Source: Pseudozyma flocculosa PF-1
Lineage: Eukaryota > Basidiomycota > Ustilaginomycetes > Ustilaginales > Ustilaginaceae
DNA: 64,000 nt
Assembly: GCF_000417875.1 (NCBI RefSeq)
Contig: NW_006920892.1
Coordinates: 325,651-389,650, forward strand
Reading direction: 5' to 3'
The number at the start of each line of letters is the position of its first letter. The first letter of the stretch is position 1. The position numbers were made by a program, and so were the translations under genes. Positions 9,618 to 20,232 of this stretch are shown here, in pieces. The notes below the pieces were generated by a model. That model ran no database searches. It had not been told where the DNA came from and saw only the letters and a list, made by a program, of their open reading frames with translations.

Positions 9618-10442
9618 CTAGGCGTTGACGATGGCCCAGCGGGCGACGCCGAGGTTGGAGCTCTGAATGGCGATCTGACGAAGGGCGAGGAGACAATTTG
9701 TCGCATGGAGCAGTCAGCGGTACGGCTCGAAGGCCTCGATGAACCTGTAGCAGGATCAGGCTCTCCACGTACCATGGGCGGGTAGACGATGTTCATGGCC
9801 ATCGAGACGTTGCAGCCCTCGCAGTGCTCCTCGCCCTGGACTGGCTTCATGCTGTAACGATGTGAGAGAGGGCGAGATAGAGGGAGAGGGGCGAGAGAGT
9901 CATCACGTTCAGCCACGGCCAGCCGCGCTCCGAGACAACGACGTCGAGCTGCAGCGGTGCTGGAACCCACATGTAGCCGGATCCCTCGTGGGCGTGGCAG
10001 ATCTTGAAGTGGCAGGGCTTGTCACCCATGGTCAGGAGCACGCCCGGGTAGATGGTGTGCGGGTAGACGACGCCGTGGCCCTTGTGCTGCTTTGACATGA
10101 GGCAATAGGTGTCGTGGTCCGGGTTGTGCTTGATGTCAAAGACCTGAGCGTCGGCCATGCTGCCGCTGGGGCCCATCATGCGGAGCGGCTGGTTGGCGCC
10201 CATCTGTTCGCGGAGTGCGGATACGAGCAGAGGAAGAGCAGAGAGTGGAGGCCGGGGAAGGTCAGCTCGATCCCCGCCTTTGAACAGCAGCGCGGCACCG
10301 CCAAACATCCAGCCGTCAGACTCACGGCCGTCATCATGCCGTCCTTGCCGAAAACGATGTGCTTCATGCCGCAGATCTCCTTGGGGTCGGCCGGCTTGCC
10401 CATCATCAGCGACATTGTCTTGGAGGTGCTGGTGGACGACAT
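9618..10442 (-). CDS. Hypothetical protein, Met-rich, four exons
   Basis: Exons 10326-10442, 9971-10203, 9773-9851 and 9618-9674 keep phase and give 161 residues. Donors are GTGAGT, GTGGGT and GTACGT; acceptors end CAG. The protein begins MSSTSTSKTMSLMMGKPAD, is methionine-rich in its first third, and then has a compact part with many His and Cys (CLMSKQHKGHGVVYPHTIYP, CHFKICHAHEGSGY, GEEHCEGCNVSMAMN). It ends SSNLGVARWAIVNA. There is no signal peptide or membrane segment. The His/Cys spacing (H-C-x2-C, C-x4-C-H-x-H) could bind a metal, but I recognise no family. The ATG at 10442 lies 180 bases below a TATA-like box. Confidence 0.65.
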
Positions 10443-12438
10443 GGTCGGCGAGAACGAGGTCGACGTTGGGTTAGGGGTGGAGTCGGTGCGCGATCGAGGC
10501 TGCGATGGTAGCTTGGCTGTCTGTGTGGCGCGATTGACGATGTACGAGGCTGGCTTGGAAAGGAAGCGTCGGACGGATGGGGTGGGGGAGGGACGAGGGT
10601 CCGGGGGCGGAACGAGGCCGTCTATTTATCCCTTCGAAGACGCAAGGCGACCGTTTCTGTTCGCAGCCCCGCTGGGAGAGCGCCCGCCCCGCTCTTCCTC
10701 GGGCGCTGGGGGATGGACCGTCTGCCCGGACGACGCCAGCGCGCTGAGCCTAGCCTCGCCATCTTGGTTCGCCTGCCCCTCGTGACCCGTGCACCCCCGA
10801 TTTCGAGGGTGTGGACCGACGGCGCCTCGGCCTGCCTCTTTGGACGACGACGGCGGCGGCCAAGCCGAGACCAACACGGCCGACCCTCCCTGACTCAGCC
10901 GTTCGCCATGGCCCTAGCCTGCCAGATGCCTCGCAACCCGGCCCCAGATGACGAGGCTGGCGAACAGCGGGAAGCCACAGACGCGGGCGGAGGTGGGGTC
11001 GAGGTCTCAAGCCATAAGCGCCTGCTTCAGGTGGCGGAGGAGACCGACGGGACGCTGCCGGCTAGGCGTGATGAAGGACAGCCGTCCAGCACGAGCACAG
11101 CCGGGCCAGGTCGGGCCTGCCGTGGACGCTCTGATCCTCGGCGATCCCGCTTGATGGCACAGGCGCGCGCAGTGCGGAGGCGTCTGTCCAGCCAGCCCTG
11201 CCGTCGACGAAGGACGTTTCTGCGCATCTGCAGCCGGCGAAAGCGGCCAGACTAGTACTCAACCGACGAGGTCCGACCATACGCTGAGGCAGCGGAGGAC
11301 CCTGGCCTGGCAAGAGCACGGGCCGGAAGTGGATTCAGCGCGCACGTTGCAGCGACGGCCTGTGGCGGAGCAGATCGAGCTCTTCGCGACGTCCTGGACA
11401 GTAGCGCAGGAAGGACCGCACATGCACGGAAGCAGCAAATTCAGCTTGCTTGCTTGCTGGCGTCGAGAGATTCCGAGCGTCGCCGCGCTACGCCTCTAGT
11501 CGGCCTAGCACATCACCGCATGCCGTTCGCCTTGCGGTATCGGTTGACGCCCGCGCTGGCGATGGCTTCGGATCGAGCCGACGCCGTACCGTGGCCTGCC
11601 TCGATCTCCGCATCAGCAGATTGTCTACCTGGCTTGACCAGCCGCCGTCAGGATCAAGCCTAGGAGGGGCTCCCGACGATGCAAAGCCAGCGTTCGACTC
11701 GTCTCGGCCTGACCGAAGCGCAAGCACGCGGCGACGGGGAGTTGCTCGCCACCGGAACAGGTACGTTGCGCGGCGTGCCCGCCAGAGAGGCCTGCTGACC
11801 CTGGCCTCCCGTTTCGGGTCTCGCCGCCGCGCGCATGCACCTGCGCGCTCGCCTTGCTGGGCCTGCCTCGCCTGCTTGTTGCGACAACCTGCTGGCGACG
11901 CGCTGGGAGTTGGGGTCTCGACGGGGGCGCGCAACGGTGTGTCGGTCGGTCGGTCGTCGAAAGCCGGAAGCCTCGAGACGTCGGCTGCCCACGGTGGCCC
12001 GCCGGTGTTTTTTGCGGGGTGACTTGGCTGGCCTTCCTCCACTCGCGGGCCTGCCAAATAGAAACCCCCCGATCGCGTTTGTATTCAAGGGGGAGAGCCA
12101 CTAACAAGCCGGAATAGTGACAAATTGGCAGGAAGATGCGGCTTCGAGTCACCAGGCGGGGGAGGGAAGCTCGCACCCCTCTCACCGCTGCTGAGACGCC
12201 GGAAGGCTGCTGTTGGGCCTGGTGGGCGGCCGCACGGCAGGCAGGCAGGCAGGCGAGCTGGACAGGTCGGCCGCTGACCCCGGGGGAACCCGCCAACCAA
12301 CACCCGGGCCCGCCGCCACCGCGCCTGCACACCTACCAGTTGGCTGAAAGCGTCCCTCTTCATCGCCAGTACCACCATCACCACCACGTCGTCATCGCTT
12401 CTTGCCCTGACTACCCCCCCACGCCCGCTCCGACCATC
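10443..12438. other. Long divergent intergenic region upstream of LEU1
   Basis: About 2 kb without a supportable gene. Several frames are open on both strands, but none shows a domain or steady third-position bias. A GGCA tetranucleotide tract lies at 12236-12254. The frame of LEU1 itself is open upstream back to an ATG at 12136, Arg-rich at first and then low complexity; I treat it as leader. A His-type CACCATCACCAC stretch (12373-12390) precedes the LEU1 start. Confidence 0.55.
10622..10628 (-). promoter_or_regulatory. TATA-like element of the Met-rich hypothetical gene
   Basis: Minus-strand ATAAATA (within GGATAAATAGA), about 180 bases upstream of the start at 10442. This is a similar distance to the TATA boxes of the methyltransferase and SurE genes. 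Confidence 0.45.
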
Positions 12439-14760
12439 ATGGCGCCTCGCACCCTCTATCAGAAGATCTTTGACTCGCACCTGGTGCATGAGGAGGCGGA
12501 CGGCACCTGCCTCCTCTACATCGACCGCCACCTTGTGCACGAGGTCACCTCGCCCCAGGCGTTCGAAGGCCTCCGCAACGCTGGACGCAAGGTGCGCAGG
12601 ACCGACTGCACTCTCGCCACCGTCGACCACAACGTCCCCACAGCATCCCGCAAGGCCTACAAGGACACCAAGTCGTTTGTCGAGGAGTCCGACTCGCGCA
12701 TCCAGTGCCTCACCCTCGAGGACAATGTCAAGGCGTTCGGCCTCACCTTCTTCGGCCTCACCGACTCGAGACAGGGCATCGTCCACATCATCGGACCGGA
12801 GCAGGGCTTCACTCTGCCCGGCGCGACGATTGTCTGCGGTGACTCGCACACGTCTACCCACGGCGCGTTTGGCGCCCTCGCCTTCGGCATCGGCACCTCC
12901 GAGGTCGAGCACGTCCTCGCCACCCAGACCATTATCCAGAAGCGCGCCAAGAACATGCTCATCCAGGTCGATGGCCAGCTCCCCGAGGGCGTCACGTCAA
13001 AGGACATCATCCTCCACGTCATCGGCCTCATCGGCACCGCAGGCGGTACCGGCCACGTCATCGAATTTGGCGGCTCCACCATCCGCTCGCTCTCGATGGA
13101 GGCGAGGATGTCGATCTGCAACATGGCCATCGAGGCTGGCGCCCGCGCTGGACTGATTGCGCCCGATGACACCACCTACGAGTACATGAAGGGCCGCCCG
13201 CTCGCCCCCAAGGAGGGAGAGGCGTGGGACCGCGCCGTCGCCTACTGGCGGTCGCTGCCCTCGGACGCCGACGCCCACTTCGACACCGTCGTCAACGTCG
13301 ACGCCAAGGACATTGCCCCCACCGTCACCTGGGGCACCAGCCCGCAGGACGTTGCGCCCATCACCGGCAGCGTCCCTGACCCCAAGGACGCTAAGAACGA
13401 TGAGCAGGCCAAGGCCATCACCCGCGCCCTCGAGTACATGGGCCTCACCGCCGGCACGCCCCTCGAGCAGGTCAAGGTCGACAAGGTCTTCATCGGCTCG
13501 TGCACCAACTCGCGCATCGAGGACCTCCGTGCCGCCGCCCGCATCCTCCACGGCCGCAAGGTCGCCCAGGGCGTCTACGCCATGCTGGTCCCTGGGTCGG
13601 GTCTCGTCAAGAAGCAGGCCGAGGCCGAGGGCCTCGACAAGATTTTCACCGCCGCCGGCTTCGACTGGAGAGAGGCCGGTTGCTCGATGTGCCTCGGCAT
13701 GAACCCCGACCAGCTGTCGCCCGGTGAGCGATGCGCCTCGACCTCGAACCGAAACTTCGAGGGTCGACAGGGTGCCGGTGGCCGCACCCACCTCATGTCG
13801 CCCGCCATGGCCGCCGCCGCCGCCGTCACGGGCTACCTGACCGACGTGCGCAAGCTCGTCAACGACACCAAGGTCGGGGCCGACGCGGGCAAGCCCGACT
13901 TTGAGATTACTATTAGCGACCCGCGCTCCTACTTCAGCGAAACTCCTCTGCCGCCGCCCGCCCCCATCGCCGCTGCGCCTGCCACCACCGACGAAGACAA
14001 GATCCGCGACGTGCCCGCCTCGTCGGTCAGCACCAGTGGATCCGGCATGTCGCAGTTCACCGTCCTCAAGGGCATCGCCGCCCCGCTCGACCGCGCCAAC
14101 ATCGACACCGACCTCATCATCCCCAAGCAGTTCCTCAAGACGATCAAGCGGACCGGACTCGGCTCGGCCCTCTTCTGGCCGCTGCGCTACGACCCCAAGA
14201 CGGGCGAGCCCAACCCGGACTTTGTCCTCAACCGCGCGCCGTACGACAAGGCCAAGATTCTCGTCGTCACGGGCCCCAACTTTGGCTGCGGCTCGTCGCG
14301 CGAGCACGCCGCGTGGTCGCTGCTCGACTTTGGCATCCGCTCCGTCATTGCCGAGTCGTTTGGCGACATCCACAAGCAGAACCTGACCAAAAACGGCCAG
14401 CTTCCCGTGGCGCTGCCGCGCGCCGCCATTGAGCGCCTCAGCGAGGACGCCAAGGCGGGCAAGGAGATCACCGTCGACCTCGAGCAGAACAAGGTCTTCA
14501 CCGCCGACGGCTCCGAGTCGTTTGACTTCGAGACGCCCGAGTTCACGCGCCACTGCCTGCTCAACGGCCTCGACGACATTGCGCTGACGATGCAGAAGGA
14601 GGAGGCGATCCGGACGTTTGAGGCCCAGCGCAGCCAAAACACGCCCTGGCTCGACGGCTTCGGCTACAAGAGCACCGCGCCCGGCGTGGCGCAGAAGCTC
14701 GAGCCCCTGGTCCAGAAGGCCAAGGAAGTCGCCGGAAAAGTCACTGGCACCGAGTGGTAG
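12439..14760 (+). CDS. LEU1: 3-isopropylmalate dehydratase (leucine biosynthesis)
   Basis: Intronless, 773 residues, the normal length of fungal Leu1, which fuses the bacterial LeuC and LeuD parts. It isomerises 2-isopropylmalate to 3-isopropylmalate with a [4Fe-4S] cluster in the cytosol. The aconitase-type domain (residues 1-500) has [28 protein letters not shown] and GCSMCLGMN. The three cluster ligands are Cys355, Cys415 and Cys418. After a linker of about 45 residues the swivel domain follows ([36 protein letters not shown]). The start at 12439 ([16 protein letters not shown]) matches the conserved N-terminus of the family and follows a CACCATC-type pyrimidine leader. The gene is convergent with MAS1. 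Confidence 0.97.
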   Translation: MAPRTLYQKIFDSHLVHEEADGTCLLYIDRHLVHEVTSPQAFEGLRNAGRKVRRTDCTLATVDHNVPTASRKAYKDTKSFVEESDSRIQCLTLEDNVKAFGLTFFGLTDSRQGIVHIIGPEQGFTLPGATIVCGDSHTSTHGAFGALAFGIGTSEVEHVLATQTIIQKRAKNMLIQVDGQLPEGVTSKDIILHVIGLIGTAGGTGHVIEFGGSTIRSLSMEARMSICNMAIEAGARAGLIAPDDTTYEYMKGRPLAPKEGEAWDRAVAYWRSLPSDADAHFDTVVNVDAKDIAPTVTWGTSPQDVAPITGSVPDPKDAKNDEQAKAITRALEYMGLTAGTPLEQVKVDKVFIGSCTNSRIEDLRAAARILHGRKVAQGVYAMLVPGSGLVKKQAEAEGLDKIFTAAGFDWREAGCSMCLGMNPDQLSPGERCASTSNRNFEGRQGAGGRTHLMSPAMAAAAAVTGYLTDVRKLVNDTKVGADAGKPDFEITISDPRSYFSETPLPPPAPIAAAPATTDEDKIRDVPASSVSTSGSGMSQFTVLKGIAAPLDRANIDTDLIIPKQFLKTIKRTGLGSALFWPLRYDPKTGEPNPDFVLNRAPYDKAKILVVTGPNFGCGSSREHAAWSLLDFGIRSVIAESFGDIHKQNLTKNGQLPVALPRAAIERLSEDAKAGKEITVDLEQNKVFTADGSESFDFETPEFTRHCLLNGLDDIALTMQKEEAIRTFEAQRSQNTPWLDGFGYKSTAPGVAQKLEPLVQKAKEVAGKVTGTEW

Positions 14761-15230
14761 ACGCATGCACGCCCCGGCTCTGTCCCGCAACCTCTCTCCT
14801 GTGTCACTCACCTACCTTTGTCTGAATGAAAATGCTCGACCGACATTGTCGGCAGTCGAACAGACGCGGTCGCAGTCGCACGACGCCAGCCCCCGTGTCA
14901 CTGAGAGGACGCCATGACGAGCGTGCGCGCGGTCTGCATGTGCGGGCGTGGATCTCATCGTATCACGTTTTCGATTTCCAGCACTGGATCGAGTCGGGGT
15001 GCTTGCTAGCTTCGACTTCGTCCCTCGTCGTTAAACCGTCCTGAAGCGTCGTGCCGTGCGCTCGACAGACAGCCCGAGACGAACGACTCTCGGACAACGG
15101 AAAGGGGACGAAAGAAGCTCGAGCGGGATTGTCTAAGGGGAAAGCGAGGGGGGAATGTGGTTCTCCGCTCTTGGGCAGTCGAGGCGAGTGCAGAAAGGGT
15201 CGATTGGGGGTCCCTGGTGGGTTTTGACCT
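14761..15230. other. Convergent 3' flanks of LEU1 and MAS1
   Basis: No gene seen; presumably both 3' UTRs. Confidence 0.6.
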
Positions 15231-17326
15231 TTACCAGACCATCGACGCAGTGTCGGCCCGGATTCGGTTGTAGTCCAGAAGACCCTCCTAATGTCGATGC
15301 GACGCGGATGAGGGCGGGGGGCATGCGAAAGTCAGTCGTCGGCATTAACTTTTTTCCTGAAACCTTCGACTTGCGGCGCGGGAGAACGACGCCAAAGCGA
15401 TACTCACAACACGGCCGTGGGCGGCAATGGCAATGTCGGCGTCCCAGAGGTAGGTCCTGGCGACGCGCTGGATGTCCTTGACCTCGATGGCGTCAATGGC
15501 CGACTGGATCTCGGCGGGCGTGTACCGCTTGCCGGCGGTGACGAGCTGGCGTCCAATGTCCTCGGCGACGGCGGTGCTGCCGTCGAGGCCGAGGAGCAGG
15601 CTCGCCTTGAGCTGCGCCTTGGCGCGCTCGACCTCGCCCTCGGTGGGGCCGGTCGACATGCGCTGCCACTCCTTGAGGGTAAAGTGGACCATGTCGTCGA
15701 GGTTCATGTGGTTCTCCGACACCATGTAGACGCCCCACAGCCCCGTGTCCGAGTACGAGGTGCTGAAGTGCATAAACGAGTTGGCGAGGTTGTTGGACGA
15801 AATGATGTGCGACAGGCGCGACGAGAGGAGCGGGCTCGAGCCGAGCGAGCGGTCCCAGTTGCCCATGATGCTCTGGAGGACGAGCATGGGGAAGTAGTCG
15901 GGGCTCTTCCACGACACGCCCTCGACGGCGATGGCGATGTTGCACGTGGGCGAGGTGTCGTCGCGGATCCTCACCTCGGAGCCAATGAACTGCGTCTTCT
16001 TGCTGCTCGACTCGCCCAGCTTGATCGGGTTCTGGCTGACGGGAAGCGAGCTAAAGTGCTGCTCGGCCAGCTTGACGAGCGCGTCGTGCTCGACGCCGCC
16101 GGCGCCGACGAGGACCATGCGGTCGGCGCTGTAGTTGGTCTTGATGTACTGGGCCAGGTCCTCGCGCTTGATCGAGAGGATGTTCTGCTTGGGGCCGAGA
16201 ATGGTCCTGCCGAGCGGCTGACCCTGGAAGGCGACGGCGTGGAGGTGGTCAAAGACGACCTCCTCCTTGAGCTTGTCGACCTCCTCCTGCTCGCGCAGGA
16301 TGACATCGCGCTCGCGCTCAATGGCCGACGACTCGAGCTTCGAGTTCTGCAGAATGTCCGAGATGATGTCGACCGCCTTGTCGACGTCCTTGCGGAACGC
16401 CTTGGCGTAGTAGACGGTCTGCTCCCGCGACGTGTAGGCGTTGAGGTGGGCGCCGAGGTTCTCGACCTCGAGCTCGAGAGCGTGCTGCGAACGCTTGTTG
16501 GTGCCTGTGGAAGGCGACCCGCGGCAAAGAAAGGAGGAGGGGCAGCAGAGACAAACATGTGAAGGGGGTCAGACCTCGCGCTGTTCCATGGCAGAGCCTG
16601 TTGGGCCGAGCGAGCGCAGCCTCCAGCGTACGAATCTCGGAATACCAGCATCGTCCACAGAGCAGAGCAGCTATCACGCACCCTTGAAGGCCATGTGCTC
16701 GAGGAAGTGAGCGGTACCGTTGGTCCGGTCAGTCTCGGCCCGGGAGCCGGCGTCGATCCAGACACCGACGGTGGCGGTCTGGGCCGAGGGGTTGGACTCG
16801 GTCGCGACGGTCAGGCCATTGCTGAGGACGGTTGTCTGGGTGATGGGCTGATGGTGCCGTGATGGCGGGAAGGAGTGAGAGTGTGGGGAGGGTGGAGGAG
16901 GAAGAAGGTAGCGTGTGAGCACCTCGTCGTCGTCGTTGCTGCTGCGCTGCTGCTGCTGCCAGAAATCCTCGGGCCTCGGATGAGATCGTTGACGCTCTTC
17001 CAACAAAGCATACGCTGGCGAGAAGAGTGCAGCGAAAGCGCTGCCGTTCCGCTGCGGCCGTCTCTGACCGAGAACTACCGAGGTTCCACGAGCGAGCGTC
17101 GAGGTTGTGGGACCTGTGGCAAGGCCGTGGTTTGCCAAGGCACGCAGCGTCTCGTTCCGCGAGGCGAAGCTGGTGGCGGTAGCGAAGCAGTTTGCGCTTG
17201 TCGGTGTGCACTTACCTGGCGGCTGACTGCGGTGGCGAGGTTGCGGAAGGTGAAGGCGGTCGCGGTGACCTTCTGGGCGCGGGCGGCCCGGAGCGACGAC
17301 TGGGCGAAGAGACGTGCGGCCGACAT
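15231..17326 (-). CDS. MAS1: Mitochondrial processing peptidase beta subunit
   Basis: Four exons in phase: 17216-17326, 16682-16847, 15408-16504 and 15231-15287, 476 residues. Exon 1 is an Arg/Ala/Ser-rich presequence ([20 protein letters not shown]). The mature part has the inverted zinc motif HFLEH (His84, Glu87, His88) in [19 protein letters not shown], which identifies the catalytic beta subunit rather than the alpha subunit or the core proteins of complex III. The C-terminal M16 half ([20 protein letters not shown]) is intact. The last exon supplies [18 protein letters not shown], a typical family end. It removes presequences from imported matrix proteins. Intron 1 is unusually long for this window (368 nt). 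Confidence 0.95.
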
Positions 17327-17445
17327 GGTGCGTCAAAGGAAGAGGGTGAGGAGGGGCGGAAGGGGAAAACGAGAGAAGGGGATGGTGGATCGCTGTGGAG
17401 GGCGGAAGGTCGTCGATGGTGAGCGGCAACCCAGCTTGATGGCGG

Positions 17446-17477
<32 letters not shown>

Positions 17478-18002
17478 GCGGCGGCTGTCCTTCGCGCCCT
17501 CTGGTTGCGCCTGCCTGACTCTGCTCGCCCGCTGGGTTGCACTACTGCCGGCACCGGGAGGGGGCCCGTCGGGCGTGAGCCAGGCCCGCGATTTCAAATC
17601 TTCGAAATCCGGTCGGGCCCTGCCAGAGGGCAAGGGCGAGGGCCGGCCTGGCCTGCTGGGCTGCCAGCGCCCTCGTTGGCGCACCCGCGCCCGCTCCTTT
17701 CCGGTTGGGCGTGATCGGCGCGGCTCGGGGAGGTGGCCTGGTTACTCGGGCGAGAGGCTCGTCTGGCTGGCGGCAGCGGTTGGACCTGCCAAGGTGGAGG
17801 CTGGCCTGCCACCGACCCTGGCGAGAAGAAACCGTGAAGCTCTTCCCCCGCTCGAGTGCCGAGAAAAAAAGTGCGGCGAGTCGCCAGTGGGGACCTTGTG
17901 CCTGCCATCCTCACCTTCTTCATCCATCGCAACCCTCCTTCTGATCGCCAACGACGGACCATTACGACGACGACGACGACCACCACCAAGACGACGACGA
18001 AG
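17327..18002. other. Divergent promoter region of MAS1 and TRM82
   Basis: Contains an ACG/GGC trinucleotide tract at 17444-17482 and another ACG tract around 17965-18000 just before the TRM82 start. A TRM82-frame ATG at 17856 would add 49 residues rich in Thr; I prefer 18003. No further gene seen. Confidence 0.55.
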
Positions 18003-19841
18003 ATGGCGACAACCGTCCCGTTCCACTTTGTCGCCTCGGCGCACACCAGCGACCTCCTCGCCCTCCTCAGCGCCAACGCCATCCACCTCGTCTCGCCCTC
18101 GCACCCCTCGATCCACACCACCCTCCCCGCCAGCGTCGTCGTCCCACAGCCAAAGAAGCCAGACCATTCCGACGCATTGACAAGCGCACCCTCGCCACCC
18201 ATCGCCTTTCCTCGTATCGCCGCCTTTTCCCGCTCCGACCGCTACCTCGCCCTAACCGGCGACGACAAGATCCTGCGCGTCTTTCGCGTCCAGGCCGACG
18301 ACGCCGCCTCCCCCTTTGCCGGCCTAGCGCAGGGGAAAGAGGTCCTGATCAAGGCGCTCCCGAAGCGCGCTGCTATCCTGCAGTGGCTTCAGCCCGCCGA
18401 CGGCCAGGACGCAGAGGAGCTCGTGGTGGTCGACAAGTTCGGAGATCTCCGCAGCTTCCAGGTCAGCCCTTCTACGACTGCCGCGCAATCTGCCGCCCCA
18501 CCACCCGCAGAGACGTCAGGCGCCAAGGATGACGAGGCGCACGACGACATGGATCGCCCCACCGACCCTTCCATGAGGATTCTCCTCGGTCACGTCAGCA
18601 TGATCACCGACATCGCCTTCACCCCGCAGCCTTCCAAGTCGTCCCAGCCCAGATTCCTCATCACCTCGGATCGCGACGAGCACATCCGTATCTCGCGTTG
18701 GGGCCCGCGGCGCGCCGCGCACATCATCGAACGATTCCTCCTCGGCTCCACTTCCTTTGTCGGCTCGCTTTGCATCGTCGAGGACCGGACGGCAGACGAC
18801 GCCGGCAACGGCGGCAACGGCAGATACAAGCTCATCAGCTCGGATGGCGGCAAGGCGCTGCGGGTCTGGTCGCTACCAGAGGCCGACAGCGATGCCTCGC
18901 CTGCCTCGGCGACCACCCCATCCTCCAAGGCCTGCCTCGCCGTTAACAGCATTGAGGCGGCAATCGCTCCCCACGTCGTTGCGCGCGAGCGCGAAGAGAA
19001 GCGGCGCGAGAACCTCGGTTACAACCCGGGAGGCAAGAAGAATCGGCCCGCCAACAAGCGGAAGAAGGTCGAGGGCCAGGACGGGTCAGCCACGGCGGAG
19101 GCAGCGCAGCCCGAGGCCGAGACGGACAAGGAGCCCAACGTCTACGAGTACAACACCGAGACAGCGCCCACCAAGGCCATCACGGCGGTCAGGCAGTTTG
19201 ACGATTCGACGGGCAAGGCGTGGCTGTTGATCACGGTCGAGGGCTCGACGGCCTTCTTCCATGTGCCCCTCTCTGCGGTCCTGGCGCCCGCAAGCGAGCC
19301 GCGCGACCTCTCGGACCAAGTCAGGGCGACGACGCTGCCGGCGCCCATCCTTGACCTGTGCCGTCAATCAACCTCGACGGAGGACTGCACCCTCTGGGCG
19401 ACGCTCGATACGCGATCCGAGTTCCAGCCGCGCGACTCGACCGCGCCGCCCCCGGCGCTGCAGCGCCTCGTCTTCAACGCGTCGGCCTGCGCCTTTGAGG
19501 TGCAGCCTCTGGCGCCTCTTCCGCTGACGGAGACGCCCATCGAGCCGTTTGTCCTTTCGGCGCTCTCGCTCTACCCGGCGCTCACCAACTGGCCCAAGGT
19601 CGACGCGCCCTCGTCGGCCGAGATGCTGGCGAGCCGCATCCAGCGCAAGGGCCGGCCGGCTAACGGTCTTCTCGGCGAGGCTGGCGGCGATGCGGAAACG
19701 GAAGTAGGTGCGGAAGCGGGAGCGGAGGTGGACGGCGAGCGCAGCAACAAGATGGTCAAGCGGATGCAGCAAGGGCGTAGGGCCAAAGGGCGCGAGAAGA
19801 ACCGCGCCGACCTGGGCCTGAGCGGCGGCGCACAGGCATGA
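18003..19841 (+). CDS. TRM82: tRNA (guanine-N7) methyltransferase non-catalytic WD40 subunit
   Basis: Intronless, 612 residues. Trm82 (WDR4) is the beta-propeller partner that stabilises Trm8 for m7G46 formation in tRNA. Recognition rests on the family signature in the middle of the propeller: LLGHVSMITDIAF, then FLITSDRDEHIRISRWG and the FLLGSTSFVGSLCI blade, plus N-terminal blades (RYLALTGDDKILRVF). A Lys/Arg-rich insertion (KKNRPANKRKKVEG) interrupts the C-terminal blades, and the extreme C-terminus is basic; both could be nuclear signals. It is longer than the yeast protein because of disordered insertions. The start at 18003 (MATTVPFHFVAS) gives the first blade directly. Confidence 0.88.
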   Translation: MATTVPFHFVASAHTSDLLALLSANAIHLVSPSHPSIHTTLPASVVVPQPKKPDHSDALTSAPSPPIAFPRIAAFSRSDRYLALTGDDKILRVFRVQADDAASPFAGLAQGKEVLIKALPKRAAILQWLQPADGQDAEELVVVDKFGDLRSFQVSPSTTAAQSAAPPPAETSGAKDDEAHDDMDRPTDPSMRILLGHVSMITDIAFTPQPSKSSQPRFLITSDRDEHIRISRWGPRRAAHIIERFLLGSTSFVGSLCIVEDRTADDAGNGGNGRYKLISSDGGKALRVWSLPEADSDASPASATTPSSKACLAVNSIEAAIAPHVVAREREEKRRENLGYNPGGKKNRPANKRKKVEGQDGSATAEAAQPEAETDKEPNVYEYNTETAPTKAITAVRQFDDSTGKAWLLITVEGSTAFFHVPLSAVLAPASEPRDLSDQVRATTLPAPILDLCRQSTSTEDCTLWATLDTRSEFQPRDSTAPPPALQRLVFNASACAFEVQPLAPLPLTETPIEPFVLSALSLYPALTNWPKVDAPSSAEMLASRIQRKGRPANGLLGEAGGDAETEVGAEAGAEVDGERSNKMVKRMQQGRRAKGREKNRADLGLSGGAQA

Positions 19842-20232
19842 GGGAGGCGGAAGCGGGACGCGCAGCCTGACTGCCTGTGATGTGCAGAATGGCGAGCGGG
19901 CGAGCGGGCGGGCGAATGGGCGTCCTTACCGAATCCAATACCATTCACGGCTCGACTTTGAACGATGGAGCGCACGTCGGCCTCTCTTGCCCTTGCCCCC
20001 TTGGACCTTTCCGCACCTCGATTGATGCGTCTCCGCACCATCGCGGGGTGTTTGCGTGTGCGCTCTATAAGTAGTCTCGGGCGGAGACGGTCCATGATGC
20101 CCGGACGCCGTCCTTTCCAACCGTCTGCGTCTGCGTCTGCGCCTGCCCTCCTCACCTTTCCCCCTCTGGACCACCTTCACCCATCTGGCTACCTGCCTTT
20201 ATCCACCCACGATCCCGTCCCGCTCTTCAACG
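19842..20232 (+). other. Intergenic region before the methyltransferase
   Basis: 3' flank of TRM82 and promoter of the methyltransferase gene. Contains GAGCGGGCG repeats near 19891-19913 and the TATA box described separately. No gene seen. Confidence 0.6.
20066..20072 (+). promoter_or_regulatory. TATA box of the DNA methyltransferase gene
   Basis: TATAAGT in CGCTCTATAAGTAG, about 165 bases upstream of the ATG at 20233. Confidence 0.5.

Noticed and set aside
12136..12438. In-frame upstream extension of LEU1 with an Arg-rich start ([13 protein letters not shown]), considered as a mitochondrial presequence
   Set aside because: The extension soon becomes Gly/Pro/His low complexity containing the GGCA tract, and the conserved family start is at 12439. 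Leu1 is cytosolic in fungi.
12997..14811. 604-codon open frame antisense to LEU1
   Set aside because: Same effect of third-position G/C bias on the opposite strand; LEU1 is certain.
17856..18002. Upstream in-frame start for TRM82
   Set aside because: It would add a Thr run from the ACG repeat. The family start is at the first blade and the repeat looks like leader DNA.
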